Below, one piece after another: positions 55,190-64,000 of a stretch of DNA of 64,000 bases. The position numbers were made by a program, and so were the translations under genes. This stretch comes from Opisthorchis felineus. Lineage: Eukaryota; Platyhelminthes; Trematoda; Opisthorchiida; Opisthorchiidae. The notes under the pieces are model-generated. The model searched no databases. It saw only the letters and a program-made list of their open reading frames with translations, and was not told the DNA's origin. The DNA is taken from NCBI GenBank assembly GCA_004794785.1, contig SJOL01004315.1, positions 157,771-221,770 on the forward strand, written 5' to 3'. Positions within the stretch are counted from its first letter, which is position 1. Each line of letters begins with the position of its first letter.

Positions 55190-55260
55190 CATCACTCTCG
55201 TTTGAACAGTTCCCCTCCTGTCCTGGAGTAATTATTCTGGTAGAGGAGGACTGTTCTACA
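55190..55260 (-). repeat. SINE family 2, 3' end fragment
   Basis: TCACTCTCGTTTGAACAGTT and GAGTAATTATTCTGG are the complement of the 3' end of family 2 (CCAGAATAATTAC..., CAAACGAGAGTGA). Confidence 0.65.
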
Positions 55261-55261
55261 A

Positions 55262-55660
55262 ATCTCGGAACTAATCAAAGGTTGCCTAGCAGGTTTCAGG
55301 CGCCCGCTGCGCTTCCTGATTGGGAAGTCCTGGTAGGCAGAGCAATCGACCGAAACAACCAGAACAGCTACTGGATCGTCGTTTGAGGCGCAGGGCAAAC
55401 CAGTCACGTCGCTCATACATGAACGATACCGCCTGTCCAGAGGTGATACTTCAGGTCCGACTAGCGTGCACTGGTGGAATAGTGGTAACACGCCCACTTC
55501 ACATGTTAGTTGTCTGGAGTCCAAACCCCGGCACGGCCAAAGATATGCACTGCCGATGAGCACTAATAGAAGCGAGACTCGAGCCCACCCACCCACCGTT
55601 TGGTGTGAACTCATCAAAACAACATCACCAGGACATTAGGACTGTTTAAACGAGAGTGAC
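55262..55660 (+). repeat. tRNA-headed SINE-like element (family 2)
   Basis: GGAAGTCCTGGTAGGCAGAG, GTCGTTTGAGGCGCAGGGCA, the tRNA-like CTGGTGGAATAGTGGTAACA with GGAGTCCAAACCCCGGC, and GTTTAAACGAGAGTGACGTG at the end. The parts are in the same order as 17973-18367. Confidence 0.75.
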
Positions 55661-55727
55661 GTGAACGTGAAAGCAACAGAATAGTTACTTAATGTCGTCT
55701 TCGCGTCACTATTACTCTATATAAAAT

Positions 55728-55915
55728 CGTCCAGCTGTAACACCCTTCCGGTGCCTAGCTGCCATGCCACCCGAAAGAAGCACGAGGGCTGGGATACTGC
55801 CAGGTTGCCCAAGCCTAGGTAGGGGAAGTCGAGAGGCAGAGGTCGGGTTCGAACCACGGACCTTCCGGTCAGTAAATTTGTGAAATAGTGAACGTGTCCA
55901 CTGAGTTCCATGGCG
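55728..55915 (-). repeat. tRNA-headed SINE (family 1), head altered
   Basis: TGTAACACCCTTCCGGTGCC, GGGATACTGCCAGGTTGCCC and GTTCGAACCACGGACCTTCC are well kept. Beyond GTAAATTTGTG the head has an extra stretch before CCACTGAGTTCC. Confidence 0.85.
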
Positions 55916-55971
55916 AAAACCTACACGCTTATCCCCCTAAACTGTGAAATATAATACGCAACGATGATTGA

Positions 55972-56220
55972 TTGTATAACAAACAAACTGGTGTATCGGT
56001 GAACTGTGTCGGATCTCACTTGAAGGTCGAAGTAAGTCTACAAACTGTGTTTTCGAAATCCGAGCTTAGAAGGTTCAGAATCCAAAAGCGATCCAAAAAA
56101 AAGTTGTTCGATTGCTCACTAATTTGCCAATTAGGAATCAATTTCGCTAACTGAATCGAGCTGTTTGTGCGAATGATTTTCAATCCACATTCACCCCAGA
56201 GGCATCAAAACTTGCAACAA
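55972..56220. other. No gene recognised
   Basis: A 60-codon frame (55972-56154) has no support. Confidence 0.25.
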
Positions 56221-56224
56221 TTCG

Positions 56225-56585
56225 CAGATATCCACATTTATACCACTCCCGTTTGAACAGTCTTCCTCATTTCCTGATGCAATTATCCTGGTAAGTCCAC
56301 ACCAAACGGGAAGAGCATTGCACCCGAATTCCCCTCTTCCTAAAGCTAATCAGCTATTCATATCCTGAGCAGTGCCGGGGTTCGGAATCCGGAGGCAACT
56401 GCATTACAACTAATCTATCAGCACAAGCTGGACACAACAGGCGATTGTGTCCAAGCTGGAGCGATGTGCTGGGTTTGCCTCGGACGAGGACTCAATAAGT
56501 GTTCTAGTTGTGTCAATCGACTGATCCGCCTGCGAGGACTTCCCAGTCAGGCAGCGCCACGGACGCTTGAAACCTGATGGACAAT
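56225..56585 (-). repeat. SINE-like element (family 2)
   Basis: The reverse copy opens ACTCCCGTTTGAACAGTCTT and GCAATTATCCTGG, and ends GAGGACTTCCCAGTCAGGCA, GCGTCC. The tRNA-like head is degraded. Confidence 0.65.
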
Positions 56586-56604
56586 TTTGATCAGGTGTAG
56601 ATGG

Positions 56605-56950
56605 ATGCGGAATTTACACGCACGCCATTCTTGTTTGAACAGTCCCCCCCCCCTACCTGAGTCGTGAGTCCACACCAAATAAGGAAACACTAGACTCGGG
56701 CTTCCGTCTTATTGGAGCATATCCTTGACCGTACCGGGGATTTGAAATCCGGACATCACACATACGAGGCAAGCGTGTTACCAGCGAACGCTAGGCGCAA
56801 ATGAACTATCACGTCTGAACAGACAAACAAACGTGCTCATGCTTGAGCGACGTGACTGGCTTACACTACGTCTCGAACGACGACCCAGTAACTGTCCTGG
56901 TTGTGTTAACCGATCGCCCGCTTGTTAGGACTTCCCTGGGACATGAAAGA
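56605..56950 (-). repeat. SINE-like element (family 2)
   Basis: Second reverse copy in tandem: CATTCTTGTTTGAACAGTCC, then CCGGGGATTTGAAATCCGGA and GCGTGTTACCAGCGAACGC, ending GGACTTCCC. It includes an eight-C run. Confidence 0.62.
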
Positions 56951-57530
56951 TACACGGAATTAAAGGCCGACCAACGGCGGACGCACCCAAGGGTTGCGAA
57001 CACCTAGTAAACCAAAAGAGCAAAGTCATGTACCAAAATGCAGAACGACCGAGTATGTCACAGACGTAGTGTTGTAGGCCAGAATAAGATTGACCGAAAC
57101 GTCTTCTACTGAAAATAACACTGAACTTGTTTGTGAATGCGAAGGGGGGACATCATACAACGGGCGGTCTGTAGGTTGGTTAAAGGATGCTGTTGTTTTC
57201 TGCCGATCCGGGTGGTCGTGCCCTGGAACTGGGCACAGAAAGCGTAAACACTGAGGTTGCCTACAAAGTGCATGGTAAGTACTTTTAAGGGAGGCGGGGC
57301 TAAAATCGCGTAGCACAATTGTTTTCAAAAGTAATTCTGAAAGGCGGAAATACGTTCCACGAGTACCACAGTTCAGAAAGACACAAAACTATCTGAGCAA
57401 AACTACCGCACTGTCCGTTGAGTACAATTGGCGGAAGGGAAAATGAACAGAAAAAGTGCGTCACGCGTAGCAAGGCGTTTCTCTAAACTTTTATGCTGCA
57501 TGATTGACAAGGAAGAACGAGACTGAGCAG
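56951..57530. other. No gene recognised
   Basis: A 100-codon minus frame (57328-57026) has no known domain. Confidence 0.25.
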
Positions 57531-57534
57531 CACA

Positions 57535-57717
57535 CTATTTTGCGCGTCTATTATCTTCCTGGCCGGTCACGTTTGAAAAGATGGTCATTTTATTCACAAC
57601 GGCAACCCAAGCCTCCACATTACTAAAAAGCAGAACCCAAGGTCGCTGAAGGTTTTCTATTCCAGGGATTAATAGACTCCGAAGGTAACAGTAGCCATTC
57701 TTTCTCTCCCCTGCGAA
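57535..57717 (-). CDS. Candidate terminal exon, unknown protein
   Basis: CTACGGGATTATCTCTGCAG opens a phase-0 frame of 60 codons: FAGERKNGYCYLRSLLIPGI, ENLQRPWVLLFSNVEAWVAV, VNKMTIFSNVTGQEDNRRAK, then TAG. It is mildly hydrophobic in the middle. No family is recognised. Confidence 0.3.
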   Translation of the reverse strand, partial: FAGERKNGYCYLRSLLIPGIENLQRPWVLLFSNVEAWVAVVNKMTIFSNVTGQEDNRRAK

Positions 57718-57786
57718 CTGCAGAGATAATCCCGTAGTAGCAAGTATGCCAAAAGGCATCAACCACTGGATCTCGGAACTTTCACT

Positions 57787-58165
57787 GTCGACATCATCAT
57801 CATCATCATCGACAGCATGACATCAGTGTTCAACACCGATGCTTCACTGCCGTACATGAGTTTATTGTTAGACGTAGGCATCATGGTTGTACGTGGGCTG
57901 GGATACTGTCAGGGCGCCCACACCTAGACAGGAGGACGATTAGGGTCCTCAACCAAAGCCTTTGACTCAAAAGCCTAACCGCAAGGCAGCGGTTTACCAT
58001 TTCTACGGAACAAGTCGCCACATGTTCCAACCCCCAACCTAGAGGACCAGGAAACTGGTATGAGATACTCTGTGAGTGTCGCGGGGCACCCCCAGTATAG
58101 CTCAGTGGGTCCCTGAGGTGCGCAAAACGTCACACCACGGTAAGGTCCAGTCTCTTCGTGACTGT
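57787..58165 (-). mobile_element. Minimal internally deleted RTE-like LINE (both ends, no ORF)
   Basis: On the minus strand the element's 5' leader (58165-57890; same order as 2725-2390) is followed after about 35 bp by the 3' motif and GATGATG tail (57856-57787). Everything between, endonuclease and reverse transcriptase, is gone. The length is about 380 bp. The leader contains GTCTAGGTGTGGGCGCCCTG and CAGTATCCCAGCCCAC, close to the body of SINE family 1. Confidence 0.65.
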
Positions 58166-58329
58166 TCACTGTTCGTGACTCTTATATTCACCGCCTCCGT
58201 CAGAGCACTTGTTGTAAATTATAAATGGAATTGTAAAGCTCGGTAGACGGAGCTGGTAAATGTAACTGGGATAGCAGGGAATTTATCTCAGTTAATCGGT
58301 AAAACAAGACCGCAGCCCCCGAGTTTTTG

Positions 58330-58465
58330 TCAACCTTATGTTCTACTTAAACCCGCGAATTCGACGGGAGTGGCCAAACACTCTTATTCGCACGCGAATT
58401 TGTTTTTGACAGGAGACTCGACTGAATCCAGGTGAATCTCTCGTTTACGATGGTCCACTTCAAAT
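58330..58465 (-). repeat. Fragment of the hammerhead repeat
   Basis: GTCAACCTTATGTTCTACTT, then GACAGGAGACTCGACTGAAT, CCAGGTGAATCTCTCGTTTA. The ribozyme part is missing. Confidence 0.55.
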
Positions 58466-58909
58466 CTATCTATTTTACTTGAACACTATATTGTACGCAA
58501 TTGGTTAAATATGTCCATTTAACAATTGAGTTAGCGTGAACAGGAGACTCTCTCTTTCTCCATAAATGAGAGATTCAGCTGCGATTTGCGTTAACAACCA
58601 ACTTAATCTGTAAGTGACTTACCTTAACACTTCTATCCGAACCGTCAACAAATCCCTAGCCAAACCAAGGGGCTTGTGAAGAGGTAAAAAGCAAAATTCC
58701 GGGTTGTCGAGGGTTTGCACCAAATATGATGGTGCGTTCTGGACGAACACAGCTTGCCCTGAGGTCTGGCTGGTAGTTTAATGAAGGCAACCTTTTTACT
58801 AAATTTATGGAAATCTCAATACCGTTTGAGACGTTTTGAATGAGGATCAAGGCTGAACGCCATAACTGAAAAGCCGCGAAATTTCATTGCGGCCTGGCTT
58901 TCCATTCAG

Positions 58910-59023
58910 GAACTACAAGTGTTTGAACATCAAACAAATGAACTGATGCAAACCGTCCTTCAGATGTTAATTAGAGCCAACTATCAGAAACATTTTGATC
59001 TGGTATTTTCGGAGTCTGATACG
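58910..59023 (+). CDS. Candidate internal exon (114 nt, phase 0-0)
   Basis: Acceptor GGCTTTCCATTCAG and donor GTAACACT bound 38 codons: ELQVFEHQTNELMQTVLQML, IRANYQKHFDLVFSESDT. The composition and helical pattern look protein-like. It joins in phase to 59205. Function not recognised. Confidence 0.4.
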
Positions 59024-59204
59024 GTAACACTGGTTCCAGACATTTCGTATTTCAGCCACTTTTTGTGCATCAAACATAGAGAAACTCTCAAATTCACCAT
59101 CTCCATTTATTCAAATTGTCATACATTTATAGTTTGCTTTAAATTTTTCGTTCTCGGAGACTAAGTCGTGATTCGCCAAATCACACTCTGGAATTTCACT
59201 CAAG

Positions 59205-59273
59205 TATAAAAATGATGAAATCATAATGGTTGTGTTTTCCGAGTACCAGTTCGGCTTAAACAAGTTTTTGGAG
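59205..59273 (+). CDS. Candidate internal exon (69 nt, phase 0-0)
   Basis: GGAATTTCACTCAAG precedes YKNDEIIMVVFSEYQFGLNK, FLE, which is closed by a perfect donor GTGAGTGAC. A minus-strand frame of 80 codons (59353-59111, MKNIIEGKPASEYESF) covers the same bases, with AATAAA after its stop, and is a rival reading. Confidence 0.38.
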
Positions 59274-59353
59274 GTGAGTGACAGCTGCTCCAACTCGGCC
59301 AATATAAAAGACTCATACTCTGACGCAGGTTTACCTTCAATAATATTTTTCAT

Positions 59354-60627
59354 TGACGTCAGTAGAAAAGTGGGAAAATGACTTCACGCATGGGGTTCAC
59401 AAACGGGGGGACACATTTTTTCATGGTGCCTGTTGAGAGGGACGACCGGGTTCGTTTATATCCGCTCAGGGATGATCAAGCACTTTAGCATACCGCGAGT
59501 CGTTGACTTAGTAGAAGACCAGCTGGGAACAAAAACCGCTTTAGGATCTACAAGTCGGTCTTGAGTAACAGAAGTAGCATTCTGCAGAAACTTTTGTCAT
59601 CTGTCACCTCTGTACGCTTTTCTTACCGTTGCTGATTATTAAACCCCACGGCGTCTTCGACGACATGGCAGTCAGCGGAATAACTTCATTCGACCTGTTA
59701 CATATAGGCACGTTAGTCTAGAATGGACCTGTGAATGTGATCACAGAAGTTTGTGGTTCGGAACGCCATTGGTTCAGTTCTCTCATGCGCAACGGACTTT
59801 ACTGAACACTCCCCACGTTCTTCTGACAGATGATAATAATCGGAAACGACGAGCTACATTTAAAAATGGACAGTGTAAAACGGAGCGGTTTTAACAAACA
59901 GGCGTTCATACACTAAACGCCGCTGAGGCAGGGGGGCCTAACAATGTTAGGCATCAATTCTACGCTGATAGGCGAGAGCTATGGGTGCGAAAACACCTGT
60001 GCCTATTATTGTGCCTCCTGAAGAACCAAATTGTTTTCTACACAACTGCCTTCACCTACCTCATTACCTCATATTCACATTCCCCGCATACCACTAAGGC
60101 CTATCCTCCGAAAAAGTTTGCCTATGAAGCACATTAACTGCAACCTATTGTTTAATTTGGCACAGAATCCCAGGATTCGTTCCTTTTGAAATGGGGGGAT
60201 CTGTGTATCGCCACGAATGATGCAGCGAGTTTAGCAAACCGAGTATACCAAGGAGGTGAGATTACGGGAAAACACTTAACTGTCCATAGGTGCCAACGGC
60301 TGACTTTTACTGAGTACCATCAACCAAACAAAAACCCACAAAAATCACGGTGAGTATTGCATGCCTAGACAACATGTATGTACGGTCCGTTAGCATGACT
60401 GATTCTCATGATACGCAACCGAAACGCTTGCAGACTGTTGTCTGCCTCTGTATGTAATATTCATAGTGCACTATAAGTGGATTATCATGTCAGACGAACA
60501 AAAAAGTCCAATAGGTTTATTAGTGAACAGGAACCTTACCAAGCAATCTAATCAGTCGAAAAAAAACCCAACCTCCATTGGTTGATGCAAAATGACTAGG
60601 AAGGTGAAACCAGGGACTAGAATTTCT
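59354..60627. other. No gene recognised
   Basis: Nothing supportable. Confidence 0.3.
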
Positions 60628-60643
60628 GGGGGGGGGGGGGGGG
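60628..60643. repeat. Poly-G run
   Basis: Sixteen G in a row. The exact length is prone to sequencing error. Confidence 0.8.
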
Positions 60644-60873
60644 AATGCAACACACCCCTTGGAATCACCACCATCCATCATCATCACAGTGCACTAATCC
60701 TATCCGGTTTGAGGAATCCAGCAATCCGATGCATTTGAGGTTCCAGAAAGTACGGTAGTTCATCAACTCCCAAGGGAATAAACGGCTCGACCAAGCCGTC
60801 GTGGACTGTATGCTAAATACAGGGCTGACGATGAAACTATTTGATTTTCTGCTAAACTGACGGTTTGAAATGA

Positions 60874-61092
60874 CTACCCACTGAAGGCAATAAATGTGAT
60901 GAAGAAAAGCGCCACAGAATACGCAAATAAAGCCACAGCTGTCGGCAACGCGTTCCAAAGTGTCCATGCAGGGGAGCTACAATTGCAACCAAGCTTCCAC
61001 TTCAGAGCTTTTTTCTCAAAACCGCATCCGAATCGTGCCCACCAAATATGGCTAGATAAAAAATGAACTGCAAGGAAAGCCATCCTTCGAAA
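60874..61092 (-). CDS. Candidate terminal exon of a membrane protein
   Basis: Acceptor GTTTGTTTTTTTGTAG is excellent. A phase-0 frame of 72 codons follows: FRRMAFLAVHFLSSHIWWAR, FGCGFEKKALKWKLGCNCSS, PAWTLWNALPTAVALFAYSV, ALFFITFIAFSG, then TAG. One clear membrane helix lies near the C-terminus and two Cys pairs in front of it. No family is recognised. Confidence 0.4.
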   Translation of the reverse strand, partial: FRRMAFLAVHFLSSHIWWARFGCGFEKKALKWKLGCNCSSPAWTLWNALPTAVALFAYSVALFFITFIAFSG

Positions 61093-61260
61093 CTACAAAA
61101 AAACAAACAAATTGCTCAAAACGTGTGACAAATGCAAAAACAAAATCATCTATCCATAATGAGTCGTTTCTCCAATAAACTACTTGGTATTATATATTAT
61201 ATTATTTATGTTAATTATACGACCAACGTTCCGAAATGATTTGAATACTACCGCTGACAG

Positions 61261-61476
61261 AGGAACACCAAAGTGATTTTGATTAACTATGTAATCAATA
61301 ACCACCTTGAAGTACCTGAAGCATACCCAACAACTTTTGTGTCCGGGACGATTTGTATCAATCTCCTACATACGTACTCAGATGGAAAAATTACCTATGG
61401 CAACCTAGTAAACTCTTACATTACGCAAGCTCGAGGTGAAAGGAAGAAAGCCCTTCGCCGCGGAGTTGTTTATTAG
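61261..61476 (+). CDS. Candidate terminal exon, possibly of the gene at 58910
   Basis: After ATACTACCGCTGACAG a phase-0 frame of 71 codons reads RNTKVILINYVINNHLEVPE, AYPTTFVSGTICINLLHTYS, DGKITYGNLVNSYITQARGE, then a basic end and TAG. The phase fits the exon ending at 59273 (intron about 2 kb). Family unknown. Confidence 0.38.
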   Translation, partial: RNTKVILINYVINNHLEVPEAYPTTFVSGTICINLLHTYSDGKITYGNLVNSYITQARGERKKALRRGVVY

Positions 61477-61501
61477 CAAACACCAACTAAACAGTTGCAA
61501 A

Positions 61502-61633
61502 CTATTGGACAGGAAAGTAGATGTCCCATATTTTTAAAAACTGAACATCCTCACGCGTCTTCTTGAACTTTCGTGGATATTCATTGACTCTCCAGCAATT
61601 GTAAACGAACGCCACAAAGCGGTTCCACAAGTT
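61502..61633 (-). CDS. Candidate terminal exon
   Basis: GGGGTTTATTGCAG opens a phase-0 frame: NLWNRFVAFVYNCWRVNEYP, RKFKKTREDVQFLKIWDIYF, PVQ, then TAG. It is aromatic-rich and followed by a basic stretch, like the end of a membrane protein. It fits in phase after the exon at 62951-62804. Confidence 0.4.
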   Translation of the reverse strand, partial: NLWNRFVAFVYNCWRVNEYPRKFKKTREDVQFLKIWDIYFPVQ

Positions 61634-61759
61634 CTGCAATAAACCCCACCTTCCATTAGATGCGAGGCAAAGTTACGAGAAAACCCACATACTAATCGCA
61701 TGCGCCAACAGTAGTATCCGCCGTTAGAGAGGTAGTTCATTGATCAAGATGCGAAATCA

Positions 61760-61906
61760 CTACCGGGGAGATCCGTGGTTCGAGCCCAACCACAGTATCT
61801 CGACTGCCCCCGTCTAGGCTTGGGCAACCTGGCAGTATTCCAGCCCTCATGTTTCCTTCGAGTGGTGTGGCAGCTAGGCACGGGGAAGGTGTGATAGCTG
61901 AACGAT
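61760..61906 (+). repeat. tRNA-headed SINE (family 1), A box lost
   Basis: GATCCGTGGTTCGAGCCCAA, GGCTTGGGCAACCTGGCAGT and TTCGAGTGGTGTGGCAGCTA. The head before GGGGAGATCC is not recognisable. Confidence 0.83.
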
Positions 61907-62154
61907 TACCATTAATATCACCTAATATCTGGTGAATCCCAAATATCGAAGCACGATGGGCTGACTTGATGTTTTTAATCCACGCAGCATACACACTCTT
62001 GTGAAAAAAACGTTTCGGAAGCAAGAATCCTCTCAAGGAAAGAAATCCCCGCGGAAGATTTTTCCTGCCAGTATGAAAAACCTGGGGGATCTCTGAACCG
62101 CGTTATTCTGTATTGATCAGTCTTGGTTAGATTGATAATAAAAATCGGAAAATT

Positions 62155-62230
62155 GCAACAGCCTTCCGGTGCCTAGCTGCCATGACACCCAAAGTGAGCT
62201 ATCGCCAGGTTGCAGGGGTAGTAATTCCCG
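62155..62230 (-). repeat. SINE family 1, 3' fragment
   Basis: CAACAGCCTTCCGGTGCCTA, GCTGCCATGACACCCAAAG and CGCCAGGTTGCAGG; the rest is deleted. Confidence 0.65.
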
Positions 62231-62437
62231 GTTGAACGCCGATCTTGTGAAAGTTCCATGAAGAATGCACAGCGTTTATTGGCTAAAATGTCCATGCTAT
62301 TCAGTTCTTGCATAAGGGTGTCAAAACCTCTTCGCAATTACGAAAGTTTAGTTGGCGGCCCTCTTCAACCGGTACAGCCATGCTGAAGAAAGTTGACATC
62401 AATGAAAAAGACGTGGTGAGTGCATTCGTTTGTTCGT

Positions 62438-62602
62438 CGTTCAGTTGTAATACCCTTTTGGTGCCTAGCTACCACACTACCCGGAAGTGACACGCGGGGC
62501 CAAGGTACTGCCAGACAGCCCAAACCTAGACACGAGCGGTCGAGATGCCGACGTTGGGTCAGAACCACGAACCTTCCGGGTACTGAGTTATCTCGACCTC
62601 TG
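62438..62602 (-). repeat. tRNA-headed SINE (family 1)
   Basis: CGTTCAGTTGTAATACCC, AAGGTACTGCCAGACAGCCC and GTTGGGTCAGAACCACGAAC; the head is shortened after CCTTCCGGGTACTGAGT. Confidence 0.82.
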
Positions 62603-62803
62603 AGTGAGTACATTCAGCGTCCATAAACGAAGCAAAAGAAGACAAACCTTAAGAAGCATACATAATGCGCAAAGGAGGAAAGAACTCTGCAGTTTTAACC
62701 CGTATTTTACGCCCAATCACCAAGTACGCTTGCGACGAAGGATGCCTGGAGAAAGGGAGAACATGATCTGATTTCGTTGGATTTGCGATATAGGATAACT
62801 TAC

Positions 62804-62951
62804 GACCCATCCAATATTTTCCACTATCAACCAGTGGCTCAAGGATGGTACGGGGAAATTCACAAAACAATAATCGTTCTCACCCGATCGGGCTAGAAAT
62901 ATACAGGTTGATTTCTGAGTTCGAGGCACTGAAACTAGATACTCGGACCAC
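62804..62951 (-). CDS. Candidate internal exon
   Basis: CAAATCTGCATGCACAG and donor GTAAGTTAT bound 148 bases. The frame reads WSEYLVSVPRTQKSTCIFLA, RSGENDYCFVNFPVPSLSHW, LIVENIGWV and ends in phase 0, so it can join 61633. A second frame (62870-62649) is also open. Function unknown. Confidence 0.38.
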
Positions 62952-63009
62952 CTGTGCATGCAGATTTGTACGGCGGTACATAAATTCACAGCAGGTATTG
63001 TAATCAATA

Positions 63010-63375
63010 GCTATGACCTTGTATCACTGAAGTTTACTCAGGCTGAAAGGTCGACCGTACAAAGGGACGATAATACTTGCCTCGTATAAGGACCGATGAT
63101 ACAGGGTCTACTTACCCAGGTTGACCTTGATCGATCGTTTGGATGAACATTCTTATTGGTCTATTGGTTACCCTGTATTCTTATTGGTGGGCGTCCGGGC
63201 AGCCTGTCCGGTGCTCCGACAATGACCTACGATAGTCTACCTCCACAGTGAGTCCTGTTTCTTGATACGTTGGTTTGACGGCTGAGGCTGACTCAGTGGT
63301 ACCATTGAGTGGCGGTTCCCCACTCGTAGCGGTGCCCCTCCAAATGCACTTCCACTTACAATGCTCTGATGGTCT
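63010..63375. other. No gene recognised
   Basis: A 93-codon minus frame (63462-63181) has no known domain. The motif TATTCTTATTGGT occurs twice (63148 and 63176) as a short direct repeat. Confidence 0.3.
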
Positions 63376-63376
63376 C

Positions 63377-63470
63377 ACCTCGACTGGTGATGGAAAGTTT
63401 GTAACCACATTGACTAGCTCAGCGAACAAATCAATGGCCATCAGTACAATATGAGTTACCAATATTCTCT
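63377..63470 (+). repeat. Dispersed repeat A
   Basis: CCTCGACTGGTGATGGAAAG, AGCTCAGCGAACAAATCAAT and GGCCATCAGTA correspond to bases 1-65 in the same order. Confidence 0.55.
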
Positions 63471-63474
63471 TCAG

Positions 63475-64000
63475 TTATAATGCATTACTGGGTAAAACAG
63501 CGCCACAATGGAAAGCCCGAATTCCACGTGCTACCGTAAGAGATGGTCAATGGAGGCGTTTCGTAGGGACATTAACCCAATGCGGAGTTCCTTAAAACAG
63601 CGTACAAGCTATAAAAAAACCACGACCGTCGGAAATGCCAGTATTAGTTCAGTCTAATCACGTATCCATCTCAATATTGATCATTACAACGACTGTACTT
63701 GCATGCCTGACGACGGCATTTGTAACGTGGAGAGGACGGAAAGGTTTTTTCGTCCCAGTCACTAAAAAGGGGTATCGGAGAGAACTATGTTGGTCTGGAA
63801 TCACTTGACTGCAAAATGCTGGCAAGGGAAAATGCCGCAGATTGAAGTGAACGCGGACAAAAAAAGGAGCGATTTGTTGTCTCGAAGTTTCCACCGTTCG
63901 GTTTACAAACTTTACTTACAGATAAGTATCGGCCGGCGAACCTAGGCTCAGTGGAAAACCAAGAGAGGAATTAACTCCAAGTTTCGGGCCGAGAAAATTA
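63475..64000. other. No gene recognised
   Basis: A minus-strand frame (63894-63658, 78 codons) has no support; window ends here. Confidence 0.3.

Noticed and set aside
1..64000. CRISPR arrays, operons, bacterial promoters
   Set aside because: Regular spacer arrays and closely packed genes are absent; splice sites and retroelements show a eukaryote.

Overview
The window reads as nuclear DNA of a parasitic flatworm, most likely an opisthorchiid liver fluke (Clonorchis/Opisthorchis type). This is inferred, not proven. The evidence is moderate GC by eye, sparse intron-split coding, many tRNA-headed SINEs of a kind I associate with these flukes, RTE-like LINE fragments, and hammerhead-ribozyme repeats like those known from trematodes. 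There is no prokaryotic gene organisation, CRISPR array or rRNA.

The best-supported gene is a minus-strand homologue of SINHCAF/FAM60A, a subunit of the SIN3-HDAC corepressor. Its exons lie at 34376-34119, 25338-24783 and 24663-24265. Splice sites and phases agree, and intron 1 is 8.8 kb. The C-terminal exon was not found. Several other exons have good splice signals but no recognised family: minus-strand 11641-11112, 39842-39676, 54677-54436, 57717-57535, 61092-60874 and 62951-61502; plus-strand 12597-12948, 27818-28038, 31760-31976, 35210-36208, 42328-42681 and 58910-61476. One minus exon (8223-7942) resembles the last transmembrane segment of a tetraspanin. Several models need introns of 31-60 bp, as known from the 5' parts of schistosome genes. 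These are candidates: open frames of 60-70 codons are common by chance here.

Most of the rest is repeat. (1) About 25 copies or fragments of a ~180 bp tRNA-headed SINE lie on both strands. (2) A second, ~350-400 bp tRNA-headed family sits at 17.97, 55.2, 56.2 and 56.6 kb. (3) RTE-like LINE pieces include an eroded reverse transcriptase (46.0-47.3 kb), 3' tails, and two internally deleted copies keeping both element ends (1.70-2.73 and 57.79-58.17 kb). (4) A dispersed repeat carries a minimal type I hammerhead ribozyme. Two copies are in tandem 282 bp apart (3934 and 4216). The best-preserved copy (30332-30290) lies in SINHCAF intron 1 on the gene's own strand, so it would be transcribed in the active sense. 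(5) Smaller items are a ~0.87 kb tandem duplication joined at a single N, a 350 bp foldback element, a 26 bp minisatellite and microsatellites.

The most striking point is the hammerhead-bearing repeat with a self-complementary six-base stem III (A-C-C-G-G-U). This stem is too short to close as a hairpin and suggests dimeric or tandem action, as described for ribozymes of Penelope-like elements and satellite repeats.
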